Shown here in pieces: positions 51,401 through 60,002 of a DNA stretch of 64,000 nt; the first letter of the stretch is position 1; every line of letters starts with the position of its first letter. This DNA comes from Novosphingobium sp. 32-60-15 (GTDB lineage: Bacteria > Pseudomonadota > Alphaproteobacteria > Sphingomonadales > Sphingomonadaceae). Position numbers and translations under genes: made by a program. The stretch covers positions 53,540 to 117,539 of the forward strand of contig NZ_NCEN01000013.1 of NCBI RefSeq assembly GCF_002280675.1. Reading direction: 5' to 3'. The notes beneath the pieces were generated by a model. It was not told the DNA's origin and did no database searches. It saw only the letters and a list, made by a program, of their open reading frames with translations.

Positions 51401-53957
51401 CAACGGAAGCGTCGGTTGGTTCGAGCATCTTCTAGGCGAGCTCCACTTGGCCGCCGGGCAGTCTGATCGCGCAATAACCCATTTCTGCAAAGGTGCTGCG
51501 TCTGATACTCCGAACCGCTGGTCGGTTCTTCACGCGGCCGAACTTTTGCTGCAGCAAGAGGCGTACAGTCCCGCTCGCGAGGTACTGGAGCAGGGGCGCG
51601 CGCTTTGGCAGGATTTGGCACCCTGGCGCCAACTCTGGCGGCGAGCAATCGGACACGAAGTCTCTACCATAATGAGGAAATTTTCGGCTAACCCACAAAG
51701 AACCGAGAGGCTCGAAAAGCTTGACATTGTGATGTCACGACTGCGTGGTGAATTTGCAGAACAGACAATTGCGAAAGCCAAGTCTGGGTCGGTCCTGGTA
51801 ATTACAGGACGAACCATGGCGTTGCATGAAAGGTCAACTGCGCCTGCCGATATCACGGTCAAGGGATTGTGGTGCATAGAGTCACGCGAGGTGACTGCAG
51901 ACTTGATCCTCCACGAGACTCTGGTCCTTCACGAGGTGCCGTGTACCGCTGATGTGCTTGAAGCTATTGCGATTGCTCGGTCTATGGGGAGGCGTGTGGT
52001 CTCCTGGCTGGGTGATCTTGGTGTGTGGGAAGGCAAGGTGCTGACCGACCTAGTGTGCAACCCACAAGGCAGCGAGGCAGGTTGGCTAAAGCGCAGCCAC
52101 GTGTGGGAAATGTGCTTGGTTGCAAGATACTGTGATCAGATCGTATCAACCATGTCTGGGCTTGTGCCCGCTATTTCCCATTGTGCCGGTAAAGTACCGC
52201 TGACCATCTCCGCTCGGAGCTATCAGCGCACGAGAGACGATGAATCTGCCCGTGCGATCATGGTGCTCATCGCGCCAGAGTTCGACGCGCGCTCTCTAAA
52301 ACCAGTCGTCAAATCGATCAATCGCTTGGCAGAACTGGGGGCCGGGTTTGTCTTCACCGTTGACCAGCGGGTTGCCGGACATTCAGATCTGACTGTCGAC
52401 GATCGCAGGCTTATGGTGTTTGAACCGGACACGGCCTTGCAGTCGCTTGCAGATTCTGTCGGGTCTTGGGATTTCATCATTCAGATCGCGTCAAATCAGA
52501 CAGTGGAGCCTTACTGCGCCACGGAAGAGGCGATGCAGCACGACGCCGTAGGATTGATGCTCACCCTACCAATGACAGAACACTCGGCAACTAGCAGAAG
52601 AAATGATGGCACAGTGAAGCAACTGGTCGGAAGCGATTCTTTTGACGCCGAACTACTTGTCGAACGTGTGATGCATTTTAATGCCACGCCCTCCGCAAAG
52701 TCAGATTCCGAAGGGAAATCTGCGCAATTTACACACCCTCTCGCTGTGCAGGGCAAGCGTAAGCCGCGGTTGTTGTTCGTCAACGTCTGGTATCCACCCC
52801 AGACTATCGGTGGAGCCACAAAGGTCTTGGCCGACAATGTCGAGTACATTCTCAATCACCATCAAGACACGTTTGACTTGCAGGTTTTTGCTACCGACGA
52901 GCACAATGATCGCTTTGGCGAGATGAGTCTCGGTCAGCATGACGGGGTGCCTGTTTTCCGCTTTGCCGCTCCGCAGGAAAACCATATTTACTGGCGCCCC
53001 AATCTGGCTCTCGCAAATGCCAGCTTCAGTCGTCTGGTAGATAGCTTCCAGCCAGATCTGGTGCACTTCCATTGCCTTCAAAAACTTGGCGCGGGTTTAT
53101 TGGAAGTATGTCAAGCAAAGAACATTCCGCACTTCGTCACTTTGCACGACGGCTGGTGGCTTTCCGATAACCCGTTCATGACCGACCCTGATGGACGCTA
53201 TTTCCCAGCAACTAAAGACATCATGGCTTTGCGCAGAAATCCGGCGATCGACACACTCGATTCGTTAAATCGCGCTGCTAAGGTTCGGAAGGTTCTGTCA
53301 AAGGCAACGCGTCGTTTGGCTGTTTCTGAAGGATTCGCCGAAGTTTATCGCGCATGTGGAATAGATTGCGACGTCATCGAGAATGGGGCTTCGCGCTTGG
53401 CATTGGAACCGCGCGAGATGGCAGGCCGCACGGTCAACCTTCTGCATTTAGGTGGATTGGAACGACACAAAGGTCTTTATCTTGTCGAGGCCGCATTGAA
53501 GCGAGCGCAATTTTCCAATCTGCATTTGACGGTTATCGATCTGGCACGCGATGCTGCGTATTCAAGCAAGGCACTTTGGGGGGCGACTGAAGTCACTACG
53601 CTTGGGAGGCAACCTGGTGCTGCATTGGCGAAGCTTTATGCCCGGAGCCATGTGCTGCTTGCGCCATCCACTTGCGAGGAAAGCTTCGGCTTGGTGACGC
53701 GAGAGGCGCTTCAGCAAGGTTTGTGGGTTGTCGCTGGCAACCGTGGTGCAATGGCCGCACCTGTGCAGGAAGGCATCAATGGCTTTGTAGTGGATGTTGT
53801 CGATGCCAGCGCTCTTAGTCGTGTTTTAGCCGAAATCGACAGCAACTGCTCGCGTTTCCAAAACTCACCCAGTGTTGGACAACCGTTACGGACAGTGGAT
53901 GATCAATCGCGTGAATTGGTGCAACTTTATCTCGAAGAATTAGGTCACAAATGCTGA
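48441..53957 (+). CDS. Giant multidomain glycosyltransferase: HAD-like domain, PDV repeats, C-terminal GT4
   Basis: An 1838-aa soluble protein. Residues about 15-225 form a HAD-like hydrolase domain: motif I VSFDLFDTLIRR (D23), motif II LIAISDMYFS and motif IV HVGDNLVSDVEMANLVG. Residues about 260-610 are an unassigned conserved region (IYFMARDGIAV, ISDVGYSGTVARALN). Residues about 672-770 hold two repeats of the form FxxxxYxxxPDV...HFxxHGRxExR. The middle (about 800-1430) contains helical TPR-like stretches (FEHLLGELHLAAGQSDRAITHF). Residues about 1440-1835 are a GT4 domain (LLFVNVWYPPQTIGGATKVL, FVTLHDGWWLSDNPF, LAPSTCEESFGLVTREALQQ). It probably assembles or modifies a surface glycan. Codon use looks less GC-biased than in the first 45 kb. 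The polymer is unknown. Confidence 0.85.
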   Translation: MDKIKRIDEFAAYANNYNYVSFDLFDTLIRRQFLTVHQIHDLVSAYALALLGRHGSMPVSDMTSLRYRMGGALKAAPELLIQEPSAEQVWDRLLSHDQGVKDAGRRQELVEQIVRFEHELEMTNLRLVEGARELLENLRASGKTLIAISDMYFSHAYMQKILERLEIYDLFHHVYISAEVNLTKQTSDLFRHVLKDLNLAPHEQIHVGDNLVSDVEMANLVGIEAVLVVQHELLKLDPRGYGKRELVAEDVADLVKAHLFTVLFDVLNRRATQIYFMARDGIAVRNFLGAWGSPLRDAFLPTPDHSELYLNRALTCWANVDFSTDWLSTAIGWAFWLKEGKATRHEIAQLLGVPPVLEEVGSEVLEAAVFQFKLADAYREAGYEELIKKQIIAKRQAIESYLKGVGFYEHAAVAISDVGYSGTVARALNTILVQRCAEGSELLPPTAMLHLIATNENYSHNKIHAQPHCLYSAQAVIPAHAMPSTLTGSYAWLEYFFKHPTLMPITQFRDEDGKVVPDLRMRDKPLPTAGNNELLDFAIDKPSDLILMWMAATDCYGELCGPIIQRFAEPDRKTLDQMRGEVYELDPIEGTTRLVYLEMPSARPDTIEALARSRDYWIAGSLAASRFAEADGREMDDDSGKNDGFPTRQSKPKWWKKLLGSRLTSFIQSPNGFEADFYRSFYPDVAELGGEDALVAHFVRHGRKENRFGSRAAFVGQLEVEFGQLPSDFDAEAYLHFNPDVAVAYSTPEKALDHFMRHGRHEGRNYRAPVQEIDRELNRLLRDGKISLSDEESKLLGGETTVLALYLARFGLKPSAWLEKIDVVEFAALNGHWAGSVTTRAEALVALCEHGLIRMPSLSLADPFDANYVRTTYPELSKLTDYQLYCTCLQRMQPTSEAAALMKVWRAPFYPESFRWLAWQATHAKILAKAGRVQVLQHFLAQKGMDRIGYISGEDAPRLLEFLGHQARWRDGSVDNASFYFEEAIKRNGSVGWFEHLLGELHLAAGQSDRAITHFCKGAASDTPNRWSVLHAAELLLQQEAYSPAREVLEQGRALWQDLAPWRQLWRRAIGHEVSTIMRKFSANPQRTERLEKLDIVMSRLRGEFAEQTIAKAKSGSVLVITGRTMALHERSTAPADITVKGLWCIESREVTADLILHETLVLHEVPCTADVLEAIAIARSMGRRVVSWLGDLGVWEGKVLTDLVCNPQGSEAGWLKRSHVWEMCLVARYCDQIVSTMSGLVPAISHCAGKVPLTISARSYQRTRDDESARAIMVLIAPEFDARSLKPVVKSINRLAELGAGFVFTVDQRVAGHSDLTVDDRRLMVFEPDTALQSLADSVGSWDFIIQIASNQTVEPYCATEEAMQHDAVGLMLTLPMTEHSATSRRNDGTVKQLVGSDSFDAELLVERVMHFNATPSAKSDSEGKSAQFTHPLAVQGKRKPRLLFVNVWYPPQTIGGATKVLADNVEYILNHHQDTFDLQVFATDEHNDRFGEMSLGQHDGVPVFRFAAPQENHIYWRPNLALANASFSRLVDSFQPDLVHFHCLQKLGAGLLEVCQAKNIPHFVTLHDGWWLSDNPFMTDPDGRYFPATKDIMALRRNPAIDTLDSLNRAAKVRKVLSKATRRLAVSEGFAEVYRACGIDCDVIENGASRLALEPREMAGRTVNLLHLGGLERHKGLYLVEAALKRAQFSNLHLTVIDLARDAAYSSKALWGATEVTTLGRQPGAALAKLYARSHVLLAPSTCEESFGLVTREALQQGLWVVAGNRGAMAAPVQEGINGFVVDVVDASALSRVLAEIDSNCSRFQNSPSVGQPLRTVDDQSRELVQLYLEELGHKC

Positions 53958-53975
53958 AGGCCGAAAGCCTTTTTT
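53957..53975 (+). terminator. Possible weak Rho-independent terminator after the giant glycosyltransferase
   Basis: AAGGC-CGAAA-GCCTT followed by TTTT overlaps the stop codon region. The stem is short (5-6 bp), so partial read-through into the next glycosyltransferase gene is likely. Confidence 0.45.
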
Positions 53976-54049
53976 CCGACGGTAAGATAGCATCCGCGAC
54001 AGCGTTTTCCGCTCGTGATAGGGAGCAGGTTTAGCGGCGGCGAGATATT

Positions 54050-57000
54050 GTGAAAGCTCTGATACGGAAGCTGGTGGAAAGCTGGGGCAAGCCAAACCTC
54101 TCCTCAAAGGGAGAGCCGTTGCTTGATCTGGCTTTTTACCGGCGCCGTTATCCTGATGTCCGCACGCTGGTTTCAGACAAATCTCTAATCGCGCATTATC
54201 GTACTTGCGGCATTGCCGAAGGCCGTTTTCCGAACGCGGAAATGGAATTGGAGACGCTGCTTCGCGATGGCATCGGAGATAATGACCCGTTTGACCTGGT
54301 TGCTTATCGCACGCTGAACCCGGACTTGAACCGGACGCTGCGTGGCGATGCAGAATTTGTCGCCCATTACATTGATCATGGCCGAGCCGAGAAAAGGCCG
54401 TGCAGCTTCCCGGATCAAGACGCCGGGGTGTTGTGGAGGCGCTTGTTTAACCCCTCGCAATACCTGGCGTGGTGCCCGGATACATTTGAAACCGCCCCAA
54501 TTGATTTCAATCAGGCTTTCAATCACTTCTGCAAATACGGACTTGATCGTCTGGCACCGTTGAACTTTGATGACTGGTTTGATCCTGCTTTTTATCGAAG
54601 CCATTATGGCCTTGCGCCGGCAGTGACAGACGCAGAATTGTATCGGGAGTGGCTCGACAAGGGCTTGGCAGAAGGCCGCAGCCCCAATGAGTTTCGACTG
54701 CTTGAGTCAATGCTGCGTGGTCGTGCATTTCCGGTGCAGCTTGAGTGGAGGGCCTATTGCGCTGAAACGGGACTTGATCCCGCTGCCGGACGTTCTGCAG
54801 CCCTCGTCTGGATGTTCGAAGTCGACGAGGATGCAGAGCGTATTGTGCGGTTCGCTCGCCCGTGCGGTATTACGCTTTTTGTCGATATCTGCCACTTTCG
54901 GTACAACCGTGGTGACCACTATGGTTGTTTTGCCCTGTTCCGGGAATGGGGTGAAAGCGACAAAGATTGTTGGCCACCAGAGCTGTGGGGCCTTGCATCA
55001 GACGTTTCACGTTATCTTGGTGACCTTGGAAAAGCGTGGGTCGCGGCACTTGCTGCCATAGGTGATGTGGGACCCGATTTTTCAGCGCTTGAACGCGTGG
55101 TCGATATTGCTGGGCAACGTGCAAAGCCGATTGAAGCGCTCGAAGCCCTTGAAGGCCAAGCAGTTCATTGGCACGGTGATCCCCGTTTTTCCGTGCTTTG
55201 CATGTCCGTACTTGAGCGACTTTTCGAACAGGATAGCGCCCGTGCGCATGCGGTTTTGCGAAGTGAAGGCGAACCGGGCGAGGCCGACGGCATTCTCACC
55301 AATTGTGTGGAGCGGGGCTGGCTTGCGCTCGATCGGTTGATGCTTGCTCCTGCCAGATTAGGCCCTGTGGCGGATGGCCATATCCCGATGTTGGCCAACC
55401 TTGAACTGCGCCAGTGCAATCATTACCGCGTTGAACAGAAGGCCGAATGGCTTGCTGCTGAGGGGCTTGAACTTCGCGTTCATTCTGAAGATCAGCCCGA
55501 GGCTTTTATCAAAGATCTTGTCGGCGCAAGAGCCGTCATCTTTTACAGGGTTCAAGCCACCCCCGGCGTCCTGAAAGCGATTTTTTACGCCCGGGCGATC
55601 GGCATCCCAACCTACTATGAAATCGACGATCTGATCTTTGACGCTGATGCATTTCCTCCGCCGCTGCAAAGCTATGCCGGGACTCTGTCTGCGGAAGACT
55701 ATCGCGGGCTGCGTTTTGCAGTACCATTGTTTCGGTCCGCGCTTTCAGCATGCGATCGCGCCATTGCATCCACTGACACCCTGCTGAAGTCGATGCTTCC
55801 CTTGGTGCGCGAGCACACCGGGGTCGTGTTGCGCAACGGCATCGACAGTCGCAATCAGGCTGCACGATTTGAGAAGGCGGCTGCAAAGCGCAGTGCGATC
55901 AGGATTTTTTATGGCTCAGGCACTAAAGCGCATGGCCAGGATTTTGCAGAAATTGCCGGGCCAGCCCTATCGCGGATCATGGAAAACTTCGCCGGAGTTG
56001 AACTGGTTCTGGTCGGTAACGTGCCAATACCGGATTGTTTGAAGGCTTTCCGCAGTCGCATTATTGCCATGACGGCAATCCCCAACGTGCACGACTACTG
56101 GGCTGTTTTGGCGCAGTGCGACATCAACTTGGCCGTTCTGCGCCGAGGCGGAGCTGAAGACGCCAAAAGCGAGATCAAGTGGTTGGAAGCCGCGGTTCAG
56201 GGCGTTCCATCTGTCGTGAGCGCGACCCCGTCCTACCAAGAGGTCCTCCGTGATGGCGAGGATGTGTTTCTGGCTGCTACAACAGATGAATGGTATCAGT
56301 CACTTGCCCGTCTCGTTGCAGATCGTGAAAAGCGGGAACTGATCGGGCAATGCGCGCGCGCAACTGCACTTGCAAAATTCAGCCGCGAGACAGCCATTGC
56401 CGACTTTCGTGCGGCATTCGGCTTGTCTGCTCCTGACGGTACGCCTGCGGGCCAACATCGTGTGCTGATATGCAATGTGTTCTTTCCACCACAATTGCTT
56501 GGCGGTGCAACGCGGGTGGTCGCTGCCAATGTTGAATACATCGCCAGAAACTGTCCGGATGTAGCCCAAGCGGTGTTTACGTGTGACGCTTGGCCAAGCG
56601 ACGATACGCACCTTTCGACGTCAGACTACGAAGGCACACCAGTATTCAGGCTTTCCTTGCCGCAAGATGCAAACGAAGATGACGCGCCAACGCGGGCAAG
56701 CATAGTCGATGGTTTTCGGCAGGTTATCCGCGTATTTCGACCTCACATGGTGCATTTTCACTGCATTCAGCGTCTTTCGGATGCAATTGTGTCAGAGGTT
56801 CTGAATGCTGGCATCCCCTACATCGTGACGCTGCATGACGGCTGGTGGATATCACCGCATCAATTCCTGGTGGATCAGTATGGCTTTGAACGCAGTGGCG
56901 AAATTGATCCATTGGCCGACCGTGGCTTGCCTGCCGATGAAGCGGGGAAAATGATTGCCCGCAGGGCGCGTCTCTATCCTCTGCTAGAGGGTGCAGCGTA

Positions 57001-57646
57001 TCGCCTCGCGGTTTCCGATTCCTTTGCACAAGTTTACAAATCTGCAGGCGTTGAGGGCGTTGCCACTTTGGCGAATGGCATGCCGACGCTCAAGCCAGCT
57101 CAAGATACACACCAAGGGCAGGCCGTTTTGCGCGTGGCGCATATTGGTGGGCGCATGGTGCACAAGGGTGCCGATCTGGTTGAGGCAAGTCTGAGGCTTG
57201 GCCAATATGGTACCATAGAATTCGTGATGATTGACGGATCGGTTCCGGCTGGCAGGCCTGTAGAAACTGTCTGGGGTAGCACCCGGGTGCAACTGATTGC
57301 CCCAGTCCAAGCGGAAGACATCACTGAACTCTATAATTCGCTCGATGTAATACTTGTCCCATCGATATGGCCGGAAAGCTATGGCCTAGTCGTGCGCGAG
57401 GCGCTGCATTGTGGCAATTGGGTTGTGGTGAGCGATGTTGGTGCCTTGGCCGAAGCCGTAGTAGACGGCGTGAATGGCACTGTGCTTCCTTCACGCGATC
57501 GCGGCGCGCTAGATCGCCTTTTCGCTGATATGCAAATGAGGCCGGAACAATACCGCCGAGATCATAAACGGAGCCTTCAAACAAAGCGGACGCTGGATGA
57601 TCAATCGGCTGAACTCGCTGAGATTTACAGGCGATTGTCAAATTAG
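54050..57646 (+). CDS. Large glycosyltransferase with PDV repeats and two GT-B modules
   Basis: A 1198-aa partner of the preceding protein. Residues about 20-240 hold four degenerate repeats (LDLAFYRRRYPDVRTL, FDLVAYRTLNPDLNRTL, FNPSQYLAWCPD, FDPAFYRSHYGLAP), each followed by a HY/HF...G...EGR-type tail. Residues about 446-795 form a first GT-B-like domain (IFYRVQATPGVLKAIFYARA, YYEIDDLIFD, VLRNGIDSRN, EIKWLEAAVQGVPSVVSATP). Residues about 803-1198 form a GT4 domain closely paralogous to the C-terminus of the upstream protein (VLICNVFFPPQLLGGATRVV, IVTLHDGWWISPHQF, VPSIWPESYGLVVREAL). It starts at GTG 54050. Both proteins probably act on the same surface glycan; acceptors are unknown. Confidence 0.85.
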   Translation: MKALIRKLVESWGKPNLSSKGEPLLDLAFYRRRYPDVRTLVSDKSLIAHYRTCGIAEGRFPNAEMELETLLRDGIGDNDPFDLVAYRTLNPDLNRTLRGDAEFVAHYIDHGRAEKRPCSFPDQDAGVLWRRLFNPSQYLAWCPDTFETAPIDFNQAFNHFCKYGLDRLAPLNFDDWFDPAFYRSHYGLAPAVTDAELYREWLDKGLAEGRSPNEFRLLESMLRGRAFPVQLEWRAYCAETGLDPAAGRSAALVWMFEVDEDAERIVRFARPCGITLFVDICHFRYNRGDHYGCFALFREWGESDKDCWPPELWGLASDVSRYLGDLGKAWVAALAAIGDVGPDFSALERVVDIAGQRAKPIEALEALEGQAVHWHGDPRFSVLCMSVLERLFEQDSARAHAVLRSEGEPGEADGILTNCVERGWLALDRLMLAPARLGPVADGHIPMLANLELRQCNHYRVEQKAEWLAAEGLELRVHSEDQPEAFIKDLVGARAVIFYRVQATPGVLKAIFYARAIGIPTYYEIDDLIFDADAFPPPLQSYAGTLSAEDYRGLRFAVPLFRSALSACDRAIASTDTLLKSMLPLVREHTGVVLRNGIDSRNQAARFEKAAAKRSAIRIFYGSGTKAHGQDFAEIAGPALSRIMENFAGVELVLVGNVPIPDCLKAFRSRIIAMTAIPNVHDYWAVLAQCDINLAVLRRGGAEDAKSEIKWLEAAVQGVPSVVSATPSYQEVLRDGEDVFLAATTDEWYQSLARLVADREKRELIGQCARATALAKFSRETAIADFRAAFGLSAPDGTPAGQHRVLICNVFFPPQLLGGATRVVAANVEYIARNCPDVAQAVFTCDAWPSDDTHLSTSDYEGTPVFRLSLPQDANEDDAPTRASIVDGFRQVIRVFRPHMVHFHCIQRLSDAIVSEVLNAGIPYIVTLHDGWWISPHQFLVDQYGFERSGEIDPLADRGLPADEAGKMIARRARLYPLLEGAAYRLAVSDSFAQVYKSAGVEGVATLANGMPTLKPAQDTHQGQAVLRVAHIGGRMVHKGADLVEASLRLGQYGTIEFVMIDGSVPAGRPVETVWGSTRVQLIAPVQAEDITELYNSLDVILVPSIWPESYGLVVREALHCGNWVVVSDVGALAEAVVDGVNGTVLPSRDRGALDRLFADMQMRPEQYRRDHKRSLQTKRTLDDQSAELAEIYRRLSN

Positions 57647-57783
57647 GCGTATTTTGACTGCATCGTATGGCACCAAGATTGCGATAATCTGGTCGCATTT
57701 GAGAGCATCGACAGTAAGCCGATTAACAGGACGTTCGATGCAATCCATCATTTGCAGGTGATGGGGGAAGAATAGACAGCATC

Positions 57784-57799
57784 TTTTAGCGCGCTAAAA
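57784..57799. promoter_or_regulatory. Perfect 16-bp palindrome upstream of the RTX/FG-GAP gene
   Basis: TTTTAGCGCGCTAAAA is fully self-complementary and lies 28 nt before the GTG at 57828. Its size and position suit a dimeric repressor or activator site. The rest of the 181-nt gap shows nothing else that can be named. Confidence 0.45.
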
Positions 57800-57827
57800 C
57801 ATCGCCAAGTGGTGGAGTGGGAAAGCC

Positions 57828-60002
57828 GTGGCAAGATTCGTAGGGTTGGAGACGGCGGACGTTTTGGTTGGCGGTGCCGATGCTGATGAGGTGATTGGCA
57901 ATGGCGGCAACGATACGCTTGGCGGCGGTGCAGGTGTCGATACGCTTACCGGCGGGCTTGGGGCGGACCGTTTTATTGACACGACTGCAAACCTGAACGG
58001 AGACACGATCACTGATTTCAATGCAGCAGACCAGATTGTCATCACCGATGCGCCACCATTCAACGGGTGGATAGATTTCACAGGCGGCACCCTGAATTTT
58101 GGTGCCGGAACCATTGATCTGCCCGGCCTGGCTGCAGGTGTATTTTATTCAACGCCTTTCGTCAGTGGCGGCATTACTCTGACCTATTATGCGCCTGTTT
58201 CCATTACCAACAGTGGTGTCTTTGCAAATAATGCCACGACCTATGCTGGCGTCAGTCTCAATAGCGCGGGCATCACGTTTACGAATACTGGCAGTGGCCG
58301 AATCCTCTATCGCTCGATCAATCTGAGCGCTCAAGGTTCAACGCTGGTCAACGAACAGGGCGGACAGATTGGTTCTGTGCTGGGCGCACAGGGCAATGAC
58401 ACGGTTATCAATCGCGGCTCGATCAATTCTGCGTTGCTGGGAGATGGCAACGATACCTTTGACACCACCAGTGCGATTGCCTTTCCTCTCGAACTCGGCG
58501 GTGGCGATGATACGCTGCGCATCGGAGGATCGGTCTTTTCGTTGAGTGCTGAAGGCGGTACAGGTGTTGACACCGCAATTATTGCGATAACGTCCGGGCA
58601 TTTTATCGCACGTGGCCTCAGCGGTTTTGAGCATGCCGTGATCGAGACGAGTCCGGGTCTGACCTCGAACATCGAAGGTCTTTCAGGGTATCAGTCCATC
58701 ACAATTTCGCCGGCGCAAAGTTTTGCTCTGGCCAATTTGATAGATTCGCTCAATCCGCAAGTCGATCTCGCGATTTCCGGCAGCAACACGTCATTGGTCA
58801 GGTCAAGCTTCCGGTCCATCACGGGTGGCGGCCAACAGGATACCCTTTACCTGAATACCGGGACAGCGGTGAGCGGTGACGTTCGGCTTGAAGCCGGTGA
58901 CGACGCTCTGCTTTTTGATGTTTTCACCACGGGTGCGGTTGCCACTGTGGGCGGCACAGTCGATGGCGGTGCCGGAACAGATACCGCCAATTTCAATATC
59001 TTCACTGAAGGGCAATCGCGCAGCGTTGATCTGGCCAATTTTACCGGGTTCGAAAAGCTGAACTTCAATTCCAGCTATGTCCTTGTTGCCAATTGGACAG
59101 CCAGCAACGTGGACGCTGCTGTGACGGACATACGGGTTGGTCACTTCATAGGGCTGACACTCAATTCCAGCATGCTGCCCCTTGCCAATCTGGATGCTGT
59201 TTTCGGGACGCGCGTTGTCATCGGCGCGGACAGCCTGGTTGCGAGCATTAAGAGCGTCAACGCCTCGCTTTCCGGTTTCCAGTTGGATACGCCGCAAAGT
59301 GATATTCGCAATTCATCCTCCATCCTTGTGAATGGTATCGTAACCGGTGATATCGCTATGGCCCAAGGCGATGATGTGGTTGATGCATCATCGGGCCATG
59401 TTGGTGGGACAATTTTCGGCAACGGCGGCAACGACACGTTGATTGGCGGAACTGGCGTCAATCGGCTTGTCGGCGGTTTTGGCAATGACGTGCTGAGCGG
59501 CGGGGCCGGCAACGACTTTCTGGATGGCGGCGCAGGAATTGATGCTGCAAGCTTTGCTGCAGCGCGCGCGCAAGCAACGCTTGTACGCAATAGTAATGGC
59601 ACACTCACCATTTCCGTTGGGGCCGAGGGAACTGATACCGTTGCCAATGTCGAAAAGTTGCAATTCGCTGATGGATTGTTCGCGATAAAGCGCTTTGCCG
59701 ATCCCGGCACCCCGCGCGTGGCCAACTTCACTGTCGGCGCGGGCGGTTGGTCGTCGCAGGACCGGTTCCCGCGGCAGGTGGCGGACGTCAACGGCGATGG
59801 ACTGGCGGATATTGTCGGGTTCGGACAGGCGGGTGCGCTGGTGTCGCTGGGTCAGGCCAATGGCACGTTTGCCAATCCGGGTAAACGGTACGTTCGGGGC
59901 GGTTACGCTGGGATCAGGCAACTTCAATCCGGCCAATGGCTGGGCCTCCCAAGACAGTTTTGCACGCACCTTGGCCGATGTGAACGGCGATGGCTTTTCT
60001 GA
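57828..60002 (+). CDS. RTX-like calcium-binding repeat protein with C-terminal FG-GAP/VCBS-type repeats (frameshifted)
   Basis: A predicted 724-aa product, probably secreted by a type I system. Its N-terminus has RTX nonapeptides (GNGGNDTLGGGAGVDTLTGG, residues 24-43). A long beta-rich Ser/Thr/Asn region follows, then a second RTX block (about 528-570: GNGGNDTLIGGTGVNRLVGG). The first FG-GAP-like unit (WSSQDRFPRQVADVNGDGLA) ends in a frame change near 59879-59881, after which the reading becomes GKRYVRGGYAG and stops at 60002. The homologous repeats continue in the +1 frame to 60570. Removing one G would give a continuous 913-aa protein. GTG 57828 is the start, with GGGAAAG upstream. Confidence 0.75.
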   Translation: MARFVGLETADVLVGGADADEVIGNGGNDTLGGGAGVDTLTGGLGADRFIDTTANLNGDTITDFNAADQIVITDAPPFNGWIDFTGGTLNFGAGTIDLPGLAAGVFYSTPFVSGGITLTYYAPVSITNSGVFANNATTYAGVSLNSAGITFTNTGSGRILYRSINLSAQGSTLVNEQGGQIGSVLGAQGNDTVINRGSINSALLGDGNDTFDTTSAIAFPLELGGGDDTLRIGGSVFSLSAEGGTGVDTAIIAITSGHFIARGLSGFEHAVIETSPGLTSNIEGLSGYQSITISPAQSFALANLIDSLNPQVDLAISGSNTSLVRSSFRSITGGGQQDTLYLNTGTAVSGDVRLEAGDDALLFDVFTTGAVATVGGTVDGGAGTDTANFNIFTEGQSRSVDLANFTGFEKLNFNSSYVLVANWTASNVDAAVTDIRVGHFIGLTLNSSMLPLANLDAVFGTRVVIGADSLVASIKSVNASLSGFQLDTPQSDIRNSSSILVNGIVTGDIAMAQGDDVVDASSGHVGGTIFGNGGNDTLIGGTGVNRLVGGFGNDVLSGGAGNDFLDGGAGIDAASFAAARAQATLVRNSNGTLTISVGAEGTDTVANVEKLQFADGLFAIKRFADPGTPRVANFTVGAGGWSSQDRFPRQVADVNGDGLADIVGFGQAGALVSLGQANGTFANPGKRYVRGGYAGIRQLQSGQWLGLPRQFCTHLGRCERRWLF

